A stretch of DNA of 64,000 nt, taken from the NCBI GenBank assembly GCA_977006965.1, contig OZ345361.1:2108001-2172000 (forward strand), given 5' to 3'. Below the pieces are notes generated by a model. The model was given only the letters and a program-made list of their open reading frames with translations. It had not been told where the DNA came from and made no database searches. Source of the DNA: Phymatolithon calcareum. Its lineage: Eukaryota; Rhodophyta; Florideophyceae; Hapalidiales. Shown here piece after piece: positions 51,602 through 62,224 of this stretch (position 1 is its first letter; the number at the start of each line of letters is the position of its first letter). Made by a program: the position numbers and the translations under genes.

Positions 51602-54586
51602 TCATACTGAAGTAATTTGTTTGTGAGCACAAAAATGGCCTTGGCGAGATTTTCATAAGTTTATCATACATTGAGATCAGATTTGTGCCCTGCTGGCAGA
51701 TCTGTCAGTGAGTTGAAGGAACATGAATATTACTAATAAATATGCGTCGTGAAATGCTCATAGATATTATTAAAAATTAGTTCTTTCATTCCACCGGTGG
51801 CAGCAATGGCTGGAAGGCACAAGCTGTCACCAGCACAAATTGGAAACCTCAAATCCCATTTATTGCCAAAGTATACGTGCCTTCCACAACTTCCATGGAT
51901 GCATTTCGGAGTGTGGACTACACTTCCACGATGAAGCAAACGAATTAGTCACAGACACCGACTAACACTCAACGTACGATTAGTCTTGTGCCGGTAAGTG
52001 CCCCCTTTTTTGCAGGTTGTGCAATGGCTCGCTTCAGCCCTTATAAGCCGCGATCCTAATCGCATCCGCTGAGCCATCACTCGAAAGACACCACGCAATA
52101 TCTGAAGCCAACCCTTCAGTAATGTTGAAGTCTCTGTGAGGACGACGATAAACGCGTACCTGATATCTGCAGCCTTCGCACTCTGCAAGCTTGAATTCGT
52201 CTTGCCCTCAGCAACAACGTTGCATCTTTTGTCGAATTTCGTTTTAGCCAGTACAAGTGCTTCATCATGAAGAGCCGGTAACTATGTTCAATCTACGCAT
52301 GAAAATACGAGCGGCGACATGCGGCTAATGGACAAGGACGGAGACGTGTTCATCTTCGCCCTTACCAACTCCCGCATTTGCGGTTGGTTTACCGTCCTGT
52401 GACTCGAATTGCAGAAGGAAAGTCTGAAATTAAGTTGTTGCTTGTGTGATGTCAATTTCCAGTGCGATGCCCGACAACAAATTCCTTCTCGTCGAAATAC
52501 CGTGCTTTTGCCCATTATTTTTGATCTTTATCCTATGCACCGCTGCAATTTCTAGGTTGCAGAGTTCCAAGTCCAAGTCATGAACTGAATCATGAACTGA
52601 ATGAGGTCGATTCTTATTTGCGAGCCTTTTGTGCGACATGCCAATTCACCACTCGATAAGGCACATGGGGAGAGTCACGGTGTGTGCGCAGAATGCCTTG
52701 TACGATTACACTACTTTTTTTCGGACGATATCTTATCTGATACGCCGAAATCTAATTCTTCGAGTCTCCCATGTACTGTACAGTACTTCACCGGACCACG
52801 GGAAAATTCTTCACGGACCCTGGCGAATTCCGGGAGTCACATGTTGTAGCCGGCAAAATGATTTCGACATGCGCGCATTGTAATACTTACATTGCTCGCT
52901 TGTCTTGATCATCTTGCCGGAGACTTCATGGGTGATTGTTTTTTCTTTCTCTCTAACCTGTTTTTGCGATTTTCCTCTGCCAGACGAGTGTGGGGTCAAC
53001 TTCATCTATGTTCAAGGGAAAGGGTGGCGTTGCACGTACCTTACTAGAACATCGGAGGTGTTTCTGCAGTGATGACTCGAATCAGAAAAGGCGACTCTTT
53101 TAGCTTGAACAAGTGTTGCGTCAATTCTGTTCATCTTGTTTTCTATGAGCTTTTGCCTTTCTGATATTAGAAGAATTATCGATAACGCTTTTGGAGCCAA
53201 TCTCATGCCACGTCAACGTAACCTTTTCTGATATTCTGCACAATAATGTCACAACGACCAGAGTCGCCCAGAAACGTTGACTCGGAAACACATGCACTAC
53301 GAATCCAACTTCCGTAAAGTAAGAAATCATCACCTCCTGAACGTCGGCTTTGGGAGGCACGATAATTAAGGCTAGAATAGCCCGCGTTGTTCGACAGTTT
53401 GTGATCAGCGAAAACATGCCAGCAAAGTTTCACACATTGGTGATGAGGTTGGTCCTGTAGTCCGTGTCCATGATACTGGTGCAACAGGGCGGCCAGTGTT
53501 TCATTATTGGCTTTCAAGGCGTGTATATACGCCTTTGAACCCACGATGCATGGAAACATTTGCGATATATTTAATTTAAATTAATCAAGTGTCCCGCTTG
53601 TGGAGGATGGACAGGGAGGTGGAATCTGAATCGTACCATGCCCTCCCTTCGAGCGGGATGTATTGCGTCAGAGGATGTGCAACGTCTGGTTCAGATTCAA
53701 ACACCAACATCAACCGCATGTTTCGCATTGCGGAGGGTCATCGGTGGAGGGGAGTGAGTGGTAGTCATGCGCGCGCTACGGTTTGTGTGATGTCTATTTT
53801 AAGGGGATCGATTCGAAACGAAACGAACATTCAAACGACCCGACAGCGAGTGGATGGAGGTGAAGATCATGGATGTGGACTCGAAATCTTAAATTAGCCT
53901 TCTCCTGTAACCATGTGCTGTCTACGGAAATGATGCAACTCGGGGGACGGGTCGAACATGTTGCGGCACTGTACGTTTCTGAGGACGGGTTCAGTTCGTT
54001 CGATGGCACCAGGATACAAAAAGCGTGCCTTGCAAATGCGCATGTTCGAAAGAGATGCACGCGGCGGGACAGTAGCTGGTCACAAGAGTGCGCGGCATTC
54101 GCAGCGATGCGGAAGAGTCAAATAAAAACTCATTGCAGTTGAAAGGTATTTTTAAAAAACCCTTGTTCTGCAATGGATTTCCAGTATTTTATTTCTCATT
54201 TCCGTCAACGGATAAAGTCCCGGCAGGCGCAAGACGTGGAAGGTCAAGTCACGGTAGGGTATTTTACAGCTTTTAGTTTTGACCATCCATCGAACGTGAA
54301 AACTGTTACTGCTTCCTTTTATTCATTCTATTGCTTGGCTCAGAAAGAAGTATAGTTTATTCGTGTACAGAAGTTTATAATGTACTGGCCGAAGTGGAAA
54401 TGAGGTTGCGAAAGAATTTCGAAAGTGGACATCGACATCACCTCGAGTCCATCTCAACTTGAGCATGTTGAACATGTTCTGTTAGACTCTTTTGTTAGTC
54501 TTGTCAGTCACTCTCTGCACGCCCACCAGGTAAATAATCGGGGCTGCAAGCTACCTGCAAAAAAGTAAACATTCGGCATACAAAGT
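51602..54586. other. Gene-less region
   Basis: Several frames of 60-118 codons overlap on opposite strands and have no recognisable domain. A short direct repeat (CATGAACTGAAT twice) lies at about 52578-52602. Nothing else is supported. Confidence 0.5.
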
Positions 54587-56425
54587 CTACGAAAACCATC
54601 GACCGGGAGTTGCCTCATCGATGTCTCTCGAATACTGTTGCATCAACTTGAGTGCCACACCGTTCGTCCATCCGAATCCATCTTGCGGTTCATATTCGCC
54701 ACCCTCACCGCGAGTTCCTTTTGTGGTCCGCACGTCATATTTCTCGTGCATCACTTTCGTTGCACGCCACCCATTGTACATCGCTCTCACCCCACGCATG
54801 GCGATTTCCTCTGCCGCGGCACCAGCACCGCAAGCCGGGAAATCTGCATGGAGTCTATTCAAACCGGTGACCACAAAGTCGAGTAGTGGGGTCCATCCAT
54901 TAGGGAAGTCCCACTGTTCGTCTGATGCAGTCATGGTTGCTGTCACACCACCTGGGCGCACGAGACCGGTGTGCTCCATGACATTTTCAACGAATTGAGA
55001 AGCATCCTTCGACGTCCAGTGTCCTTGATACGCACCAGCCCAAACAGGCATCACTCCCGCAATGGAAATGGATGATGTTTGCTTGCCAAACGAGGAGTCG
55101 TAGTCCATCCACATGCCGGATTCATCACTCCACATGAAATGCATCATTGCAGCGGAACGCTTGTTGAATGCCTTGCCGTATTTCTCGACGCTTTCCTCGT
55201 GTATACGACGCTGCTCCATAGGAGCATTGGCGTCCATGGTTCGTGCGAGAAAGGCATGGAAGGTTTGCAACAATTTCTCATTACGGAGTAGAACACTGTT
55301 GAGACATGCCGGAATGATCTTAGATGTACGAATGGACGGCAGGCCATGCTTGTGGTCACGAAGCCAACGGGAGGAAAAGTCCCAACCACTCTCAGCACCT
55401 GAGGCAAGGTCCTGATAAACCTGGGCAGCATGCACTGAGCGTCGTGGGTCAGAGGCAATAATCCTTTCAGCGGCAGCTGGGTTTCGTTCGTTTATGCGCA
55501 CAGCGGTGGCGGCCGTGTGAACGTCCTCCGAGTAGGACTCCGGGCGAGGTGTCTTGTTATTAGCTCTGTAAACGGCGAGCGGGGAGTAGATGGTGGAGGG
55601 TGTGTCGACTGCACGACGACAATCCATAAATGCATTATATTCCTTCTCAAGTGTGGGGAGTGTTTCCTTTATCCACTTGCGTTTCTCGTTTTCGTCAGGG
55701 AGTGCTTCATAGACGGCGTAGACCGCTTCTGGGAGAAGGGGCGGTTGAGATCTGTTGAGATAGTAGACCCGATTACCATTCGGCACAAAGCCGAGTTCCT
55801 TAACGAGATAAAGAAGGTTTCGAACGGCGTTCTTGGCAGACTGCATCATATCCGAAGCGATTAGACCATGAATAATCCACAAGGAATCCCAGTAGTACAC
55901 CTCACGGAAACGACCTCCTGGAACAAAGAAGGCGAAAGGCAACTTGATAAGACTCGACTTCGGATCCGAGGGGAAACGACGATGATGAGGGTGGTGTGCG
56001 GCGTCCGTGATGTCAGCTGGCGACGAAGGTTCGACGTCGGAAAACTTACGACATAAGAGGTTCCATCGTTGCTTGAGGTCTGTTGCAAATTCCCGGAGCG
56101 GGATGGCTTTCGGATAACGGTAAGTGAAAGACGGGGCGTTGTTGTTGTAGTCAACTGGCTTGTGAGGTAAAATCTGTGCGTCATCGTCCGGGGAGTCATG
56201 AAAGACGGAGTTGAGAAAAGTTATACCGACGTCCTCGGGAAGAGGATAGGGAAGACGGTTGAAGAGAGTAAGTGCTTGTTCCGGATGGATTCGTAGCGGA
56301 CGATCTACAAGTGTCTTGGAGTCGTGATGTGGGCGCCATGACGGAAGTTGGAAGGTGTGAAGGAACCTATCGTTGCAGAAGATGGCCGCTGCAGGAAAGC
56401 GAAGAAAAAGGTTGCTGTCGTCCAT
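54587..56425 (-). CDS. Trehalase (glycoside hydrolase family 37)
   Basis: The 612-residue intronless gene hydrolyses trehalose to two glucose molecules. Both family signatures are present: PGGRFREVYYWD at 169-180 and QWDFPNGWTPL at 504-514. The catalytic acid is the Asp in ESGWDFSSRW (about D349), and the base Glu is likely in MHEKYDV near the C-terminus. No signal peptide is seen (MDDSNLFLRFPAA), so a cytosolic enzyme is likely. A TATAAAA box lies about 90 bp upstream. The C-terminus (RDIDEATPGRWFS) is a little longer than the catalytic core needs. Confidence 0.96.
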   Translation of the reverse strand: MDDSNLFLRFPAAAIFCNDRFLHTFQLPSWRPHHDSKTLVDRPLRIHPEQALTLFNRLPYPLPEDVGITFLNSVFHDSPDDDAQILPHKPVDYNNNAPSFTYRYPKAIPLREFATDLKQRWNLLCRKFSDVEPSSPADITDAAHHPHHRRFPSDPKSSLIKLPFAFFVPGGRFREVYYWDSLWIIHGLIASDMMQSAKNAVRNLLYLVKELGFVPNGNRVYYLNRSQPPLLPEAVYAVYEALPDENEKRKWIKETLPTLEKEYNAFMDCRRAVDTPSTIYSPLAVYRANNKTPRPESYSEDVHTAATAVRINERNPAAAERIIASDPRRSVHAAQVYQDLASGAESGWDFSSRWLRDHKHGLPSIRTSKIIPACLNSVLLRNEKLLQTFHAFLARTMDANAPMEQRRIHEESVEKYGKAFNKRSAAMMHFMWSDESGMWMDYDSSFGKQTSSISIAGVMPVWAGAYQGHWTSKDASQFVENVMEHTGLVRPGGVTATMTASDEQWDFPNGWTPLLDFVVTGLNRLHADFPACGAGAAAEEIAMRGVRAMYNGWRATKVMHEKYDVRTTKGTRGEGGEYEPQDGFGWTNGVALKLMQQYSRDIDEATPGRWFS

Positions 56426-56513
56426 TGTGCTTGCTTGCTTATTGGTGTCGTTGGTTGGTGCGATTGCACTTCAACCGGCGGGGGCGGCAAGCAACTGCCG
56501 GGGGAACGCCGGG

Positions 56514-56520
56514 TTTTATA
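56514..56520 (-). promoter_or_regulatory. TATA box of trehalase gene
   Basis: TATAAAA on the - strand is 89 bp before the ATG, the same spacing as for the Fanzor gene. The stretch between is GC-rich with a CCGGCGGGGGCGG-type block. Confidence 0.6.
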
Positions 56521-58558
56521 TGAGTCACGATGTCATGTGGAGATAATGCGAGATTTCAGTTGGAGTGGAAAGCGCTGTGTGTGTTGTGTGTGCACCGCTG
56601 TGTAGCGAGCGAATGGCAAGTTGACTCATCCATGTTTTTAGCATTTTTTTTGCATTGGTGTGGACGTTTTTGCGCAAGCGCAAGCAAAAAAGCGTGACAG
56701 GGCGGAAATTCGGAAAATATAGTTTCGCAAATATTGATGGCCTTAGAAGTATTGCCCAATGGAAAATGAGAAGAGGAACACAAGTTTCACAGAATCTTGA
56801 ATATTGCTAACAGGATATGAACGCTTTCGCAAAAATGTCCGATACGTTTTAAAAATCTTATTCATAATTTCGGAAAGTTTATCGAAACATTAGGGAATTG
56901 TTAGGGATTTTTTGGAAGGTAATTTTTGCGACGTGGGCTCCGTCTAGTGCTGTACAGCTTCGTCCCAAATGGAGTCTGGGAGATTGCGCGAGATTAACTT
57001 TATGTTGATGAGGTGGCGGCCAGGGCGCCGTGTGATGCTCCTGAGTGCGCTGATTGGCCTGCAACACGAAAGTACAGCCGTGAACGGGTTGAGGCGATAT
57101 TCCATATTGGAATATTTAATGATGATTGGTAAAGATCCAACGGAAATTCAGGAATCGAAAACCTCCAATTGGGATGTGACAGAGAACATGCGGTCCACCT
57201 TGCTTGCTTTGAGACGACGGCGGCGGCGCAAGTGGGCCGGCCGGTGCCCAGATGCTCAATACTTTGCAAAGCAACAGGCTACAGTATCATACAAATCATA
57301 CTGTAGACGAGAACAGCACTGTTGCTCCTCCTTTGATTCACACGCAATGGAGAGAGGGGTTATTTTTGGAATTTTATCAACACTTCAGTGCACTGTAAGC
57401 GTGCGGAGGGCTCTCATATGATAAACGCGTGACGGACTGCGGCAAAATCACGTTGGTCGCCTTGCTTCCTTGCTGAGCTTGCTTGACCCCCAACGTGTGC
57501 GTAGAAATATGTGTCTGCATACGTTCTAAGCCACAGCTTGTGTTGTGTTGTGTTGTGTTGTGGCTTTCTTTCTTCCTCCGCCACGACGACGCTCAACGCT
57601 CGAGCGGTTCCTCCGAGGTGGCATCATGCATGCCATCGTGGCTGGAAAAGCCACGAGCCCTCCCTCCATCCACATGTGTTCTGCGTAATGCGTCGTTCGT
57701 TGTAAACATGATGTTCAGTGCAGCCTGCAGAGGAAGTTTGCAGCTTTCCTGATACAGTATCTCCGTTCCTTCCCAGCCGCGCTCTATCGCCGGTAGGGGC
57801 CGTAATGAGATAGCAATTTACAGTTGTCCGTGGGGCTGGAGAGCCGTGCGAAGGTCAGACTCCCACTACAAGATGAGCTACGACTCGCGCCCCCGGAAGA
57901 GTCTTGGCTGTATGCGAAGTTTATCAGAGCTGTGCACCGGCCAGTCAAAGTGCTGCCGGGTATCCCTACCCGCCGTCGTCTGTGCTCGTGTTCGCTTTCT
58001 GCCAGAGAATAATTGAGTCCTGTACAGGCCACGCAGCTGGATAGATACCTCCTGCAAACAGATCAGTTGCACTTTTCATCCTGGCGCACACCGGTCAAAA
58101 GTTTATTTTTCTGTATCCTCGCCGAACAGAGATCACCTCAATCAAGCCTTCCTCGCTCATCTTCCGCAACACGCGCAATTGACAGATCAATTTGCAGCCT
58201 GATCTCGCACCTGGCCAACGGTCGAGATGAGCTGTCGTTGCGTTCTATACTGTGTGTCACGCCTCACGCACCCCAGTGAGACAGTCTAATGAACCGATCT
58301 CTCCAAGAGTCAACGATCTACACCACCGTCCCATGGGCATCTTGGGAACCCTAGTTTTGCGGACAGACTCCATGTGCGTTGGGCACCATGAGCAGCTTCT
58401 CAATACCTGCGGTTCTTGACCGTCATCATCACTGTCAACAGCGGCCGGTCTGGGACATCGTGCATCAGTACCACCCGACGTGACGATCTGGCAAATTGGC
58501 TAGGTCAAGCACTAAATAATCTAGCCCCCAACTTGCACGTGTTTTAAAACACTCCTGA
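56521..58558. other. Gene-less region with a microsatellite
   Basis: A 150-codon + strand frame (56969-57421) has no known domain and is probably chance. A (TGTTG)n microsatellite of about 23 bp lies at 57540-57563. Nothing else is supported. Confidence 0.45.
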
Positions 58559-58594
58559 AGCAGGGACTTTTCCCCATTGGGAAAAGTCCCTGCT
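58559..58594. repeat. 36-bp palindrome
   Basis: Exact 16-bp arms (AGCAGGGACTTTTCCC) flank a CATT loop. A 14-bp palindrome GTGTTTTAAAACAC lies just left at 58539-58552. The pair resembles a bidirectional stem-loop, but no gene ends here. Confidence 0.9.
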
Positions 58595-61500
58595 CCACGA
58601 CGAGCACCTCCCGCGCAACGGCCAACGGAGATGCGACCTGTACTTCTCCGATGTGTATATCATATATCCCATCATTCCCTTCCCTATGTGCGCAATTCTG
58701 GTCGCTACAATTCGTGGGCGGTAGACAGCGCTGCACAAGCCAAGCGGCGACAACACGGCCCTGCCTTTAATGCGACCGACATTGACTTCGGTGGACCACT
58801 ACCGGCGAATTCGCTCTGATGTCGAACATGGCCTTGGCCATATGATATCCTTAACCGCACAGCGCCACGCCACATTACCCGCACAGCTTCGCCGAAACCT
58901 TCTTACTGGTTTCGTATTCCATGCGTGCAGATAGCCCCCTTGACAAGGAGCCGCCGTCGTTTTAACCTAGTTACTAGACCTTAGACCTAAGAGCTTGAAA
59001 GCCTCACCCCAAATGCTCCCCAAATGGCTCTCATTTGCAGGCGCGTCTCTCATCCTCTTCGTTAAGCTCTCTACTGTACAGCATTTGATATAAGCTTCCA
59101 ACGTGTCTCCGCTGGCAATCCATGAATCTTCTATTTTTCTCCTTTTAACGCGTCTCTCATTGCATCAGCGTCAGAGGGGTGTTAGTATCGCGGCTCTTAG
59201 TAATCATCCACTTTTAACCGGGAACAGAACGTTTCTGTTCTTCTGTAACAGCCACAGAATTTTAATTCTGAAACCATTTAACCTTGTCGCACACGAACAC
59301 AATATGTCTTTTTTTCTCATGTACAGTATTTACCATCGTGTAGTCCTACCCGTCACACCAGAAACGAACTACTCTGTATTACGCATCCGTCCCGTCCCCC
59401 TATGATCATTGTGCACATATTTCCAATGAATTATCCTCTCCTTCAGGTTCCACTACTGTATAGATATGCCCCAAGTTTTCGCCAACTCTCCAGCCAGAAC
59501 CGCAGTCGCTCTCAAAGCACAATTTGTCACATCACAGTTCGTGGCACCATACCCTTGCCCCCTGAACGCCCCATCCAAACTACCATATTCTGAGTGACGG
59601 AAAAGTTTTATATTTAGATCTCCGAAAATTGCAACTCCCAGCCGATGGATTGCATTAAAGTTGGTACGCTCCCCAAGCAGCTCAATTGACATGGCCGAAG
59701 GAAAAATGAAGGGGGATACATAAATTGAAGAGGGCGAGGACAGGGGAAAAGTGATGGCGCGGACAGGATGGAGGCGTACGAGACGTACAGAATAAAGACG
59801 TTGGGCACGAGAGATAAATGAAGACCAAATAATCTCTATCCATCAGAGCCGTGATCGCCACCTGGATCGCCACCGAGAAATTGTCGACTTGTCCTCTCCG
59901 CGGGACAGTGCCCTACAAATAAAGTTGACGTGTCTCGCCCATAATGCTAATTTAGATGGATTAAGCCCAGTTCTTGATGTCTCTGAAGCGACGATTATGT
60001 TGTCAGCAATAGCGACAGCACTGCTCTCAGCAGCAGAAGTGGAAGCAGCTGAAACTATGATGTTTGTTCTTTTATACTTATTCGTCGCACGTGGTTTTTC
60101 ATCCGGCATTGAATGAAACGAGACGAAGGGGATGTACCATCCCATGCAACCACAAAATCTGCTTCCTTGAATGTGCTTGGTTTTTTTGATGTACGAAAAA
60201 CTAAACCCAAGATCCGTATTGCAACACTGATTGACCTCCCATGGTTGACCTCCCTGCGTTACGACGATCGACCGGTTTTACTGAACATGCCTAACAAATT
60301 GCCAGTCAAGGAACATAATCTGTTGTGGCGCTGAACATGCATAATTTAAGTAACGCGATTTCGAAATTCTTGAGAAAGTAAGAAACGTCAGGATGCGGAG
60401 ATTGCAGCGTCGCTGCAGCACTGATAAGGGAAGATACCCAAGGAACATTGAATTGTAAGTTAAGAAACAAATTTTGTTTCTTCTCCTTGTGCGTGTGCAG
60501 TTGCTGACTAATACAGAGCTTGTACTGCTCTTTCTTCCACTTGCTGGTGACGCAAAATGATTATCTTTACATGATACTGATATTCGAGAACGAGAAGCTC
60601 CTTATGAATGCAAGGAGTAAAGAATAGTCTGAGAACATTGCTCTAGTATTCGATTCCACTCGGAGACGAATAGTCCAAATCTCGTATCCATCACGGGTTT
60701 TCAACAGGATTGAACTGCCACAAGTTGCGCTGTTGTCGAAGCGCCATGACAGAGAAACTCAACGCCACAGCATGCAAGGAACATATCCTTATGCGCCCAG
60801 TAAGCATGTAGTTGATTGAAGCGGCAAAACAAAATAGAAGTATTGCCTTGTGGGTTGATTTTCGTTGTGTTCTGACCGCAGTTCGCAGCTGCACAAGGTG
60901 ATACATGTCCGTAGTGGCGATAACGGGCATTTCACCTGCGCTTCGGCTCTCAGTCAGCGACAATCGAGGTGGACGAAGAATGTGCGCTTCTGTAGAGAAA
61001 CACCCTCGAGTAGACTCCCCGACTATGGCCCCAGACTGCTGCTATCGCTCTGCACGTCTCAATTTCGTATCTAGACTTCTCATGCTAGGAATTCTCTGAA
61101 AATTATGCAGTTCAGTATTTTCTCCAAGTGCTGCATGTCATCTCCATCCCAGTGGAAGCTATCGACATTTCTTCAAAACGACAACTTCGACTGGTTCTGA
61201 AAACGGGTGGCAAGAGCATGATTTCGACAAATGCAATTATTGGTTTGTTTTGCTGCAAGAGAAATGCGAACGAATCAAGTCTAACATGTCATGTTACCTC
61301 GCTAACGACCCTCCGGCTTTTACCTACTGCCCAACGTCCAAGTTGCCCCGATCATTTCATTCATGAAGCAATCATGACCCCATATGCGCCGTATGTTCTG
61401 AAGCATAAACAATCCCTTGACTTTTTTCCCTTTCAGAATCGATTTTAAACCGCGACCTGACCTCAATGGGTAATCATCGCCGAGAGCGGGATTACGCCCG

Positions 61501-62224
61501 CCTACCCGCCCGCTCTGTCGTTTATGAAAGATGAAAGGGCAGTGCAGCTTCACGCTTTTCGAGCGCAGACCGCGTATTGGAGCAACCCTACAGACGGGAG
61601 ACGCGAAGAGTCAGCCCATTCCCCTGAGATAACTTTGCTCACTCGCAAGAAACCTTTTTCGAACAAGTTCATGGGAATGAATATCGCGGAAGCACTGAAC
61701 AGCAATTAAGATGAAATTAGATTGATCCCGCGCTCTTCCACCCGGCAGAATTTCGCGCATTTCCCTGGGGAGCTATCACGTTTATTCATGAAGTTGGCAG
61801 CATAGTAACCGATATTGTACTGTATGAAACCGTGGCTGCCGGGCCCGCGGGGATGCTAGCAAACTGAGCTTTTCTCTTGGATTAACGCTATTGGGTTATT
61901 TCAAATTGACTTAGGGTTTCCGGGCGAGAACTCGTCTTTCTGGAAAACAAGATCCAGAAGTCGACTTTTCGAAAATATTTGCGCTGACAAAAACGAGATT
62001 TTGAATTTGAAAATCCAAATTTTCTTCAGATTGTACCGTTTGCCCGTCCTATCGCCTCACACTCGTCTCTCTGTCTGCTCATGTGTATCGTACTCGCAGT
62101 ACGAAATGCATTCCCGAAATTAAGTTTAGCGCGTGCATGGACCTCCTAATCTAGAGTCACGTTAGCTATTGCTGCGCCTTCGAACCCGCCCCGTGGTCAC
62201 TCTCAGCTTCAGCAATCCTCAACG
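58595..62224. other. Gene-less region
   Basis: Short frames only, none with a recognisable domain. The stretch before 62225 would hold the promoter of the FHA gene; no TATA box or E2F site was seen. Confidence 0.45.
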
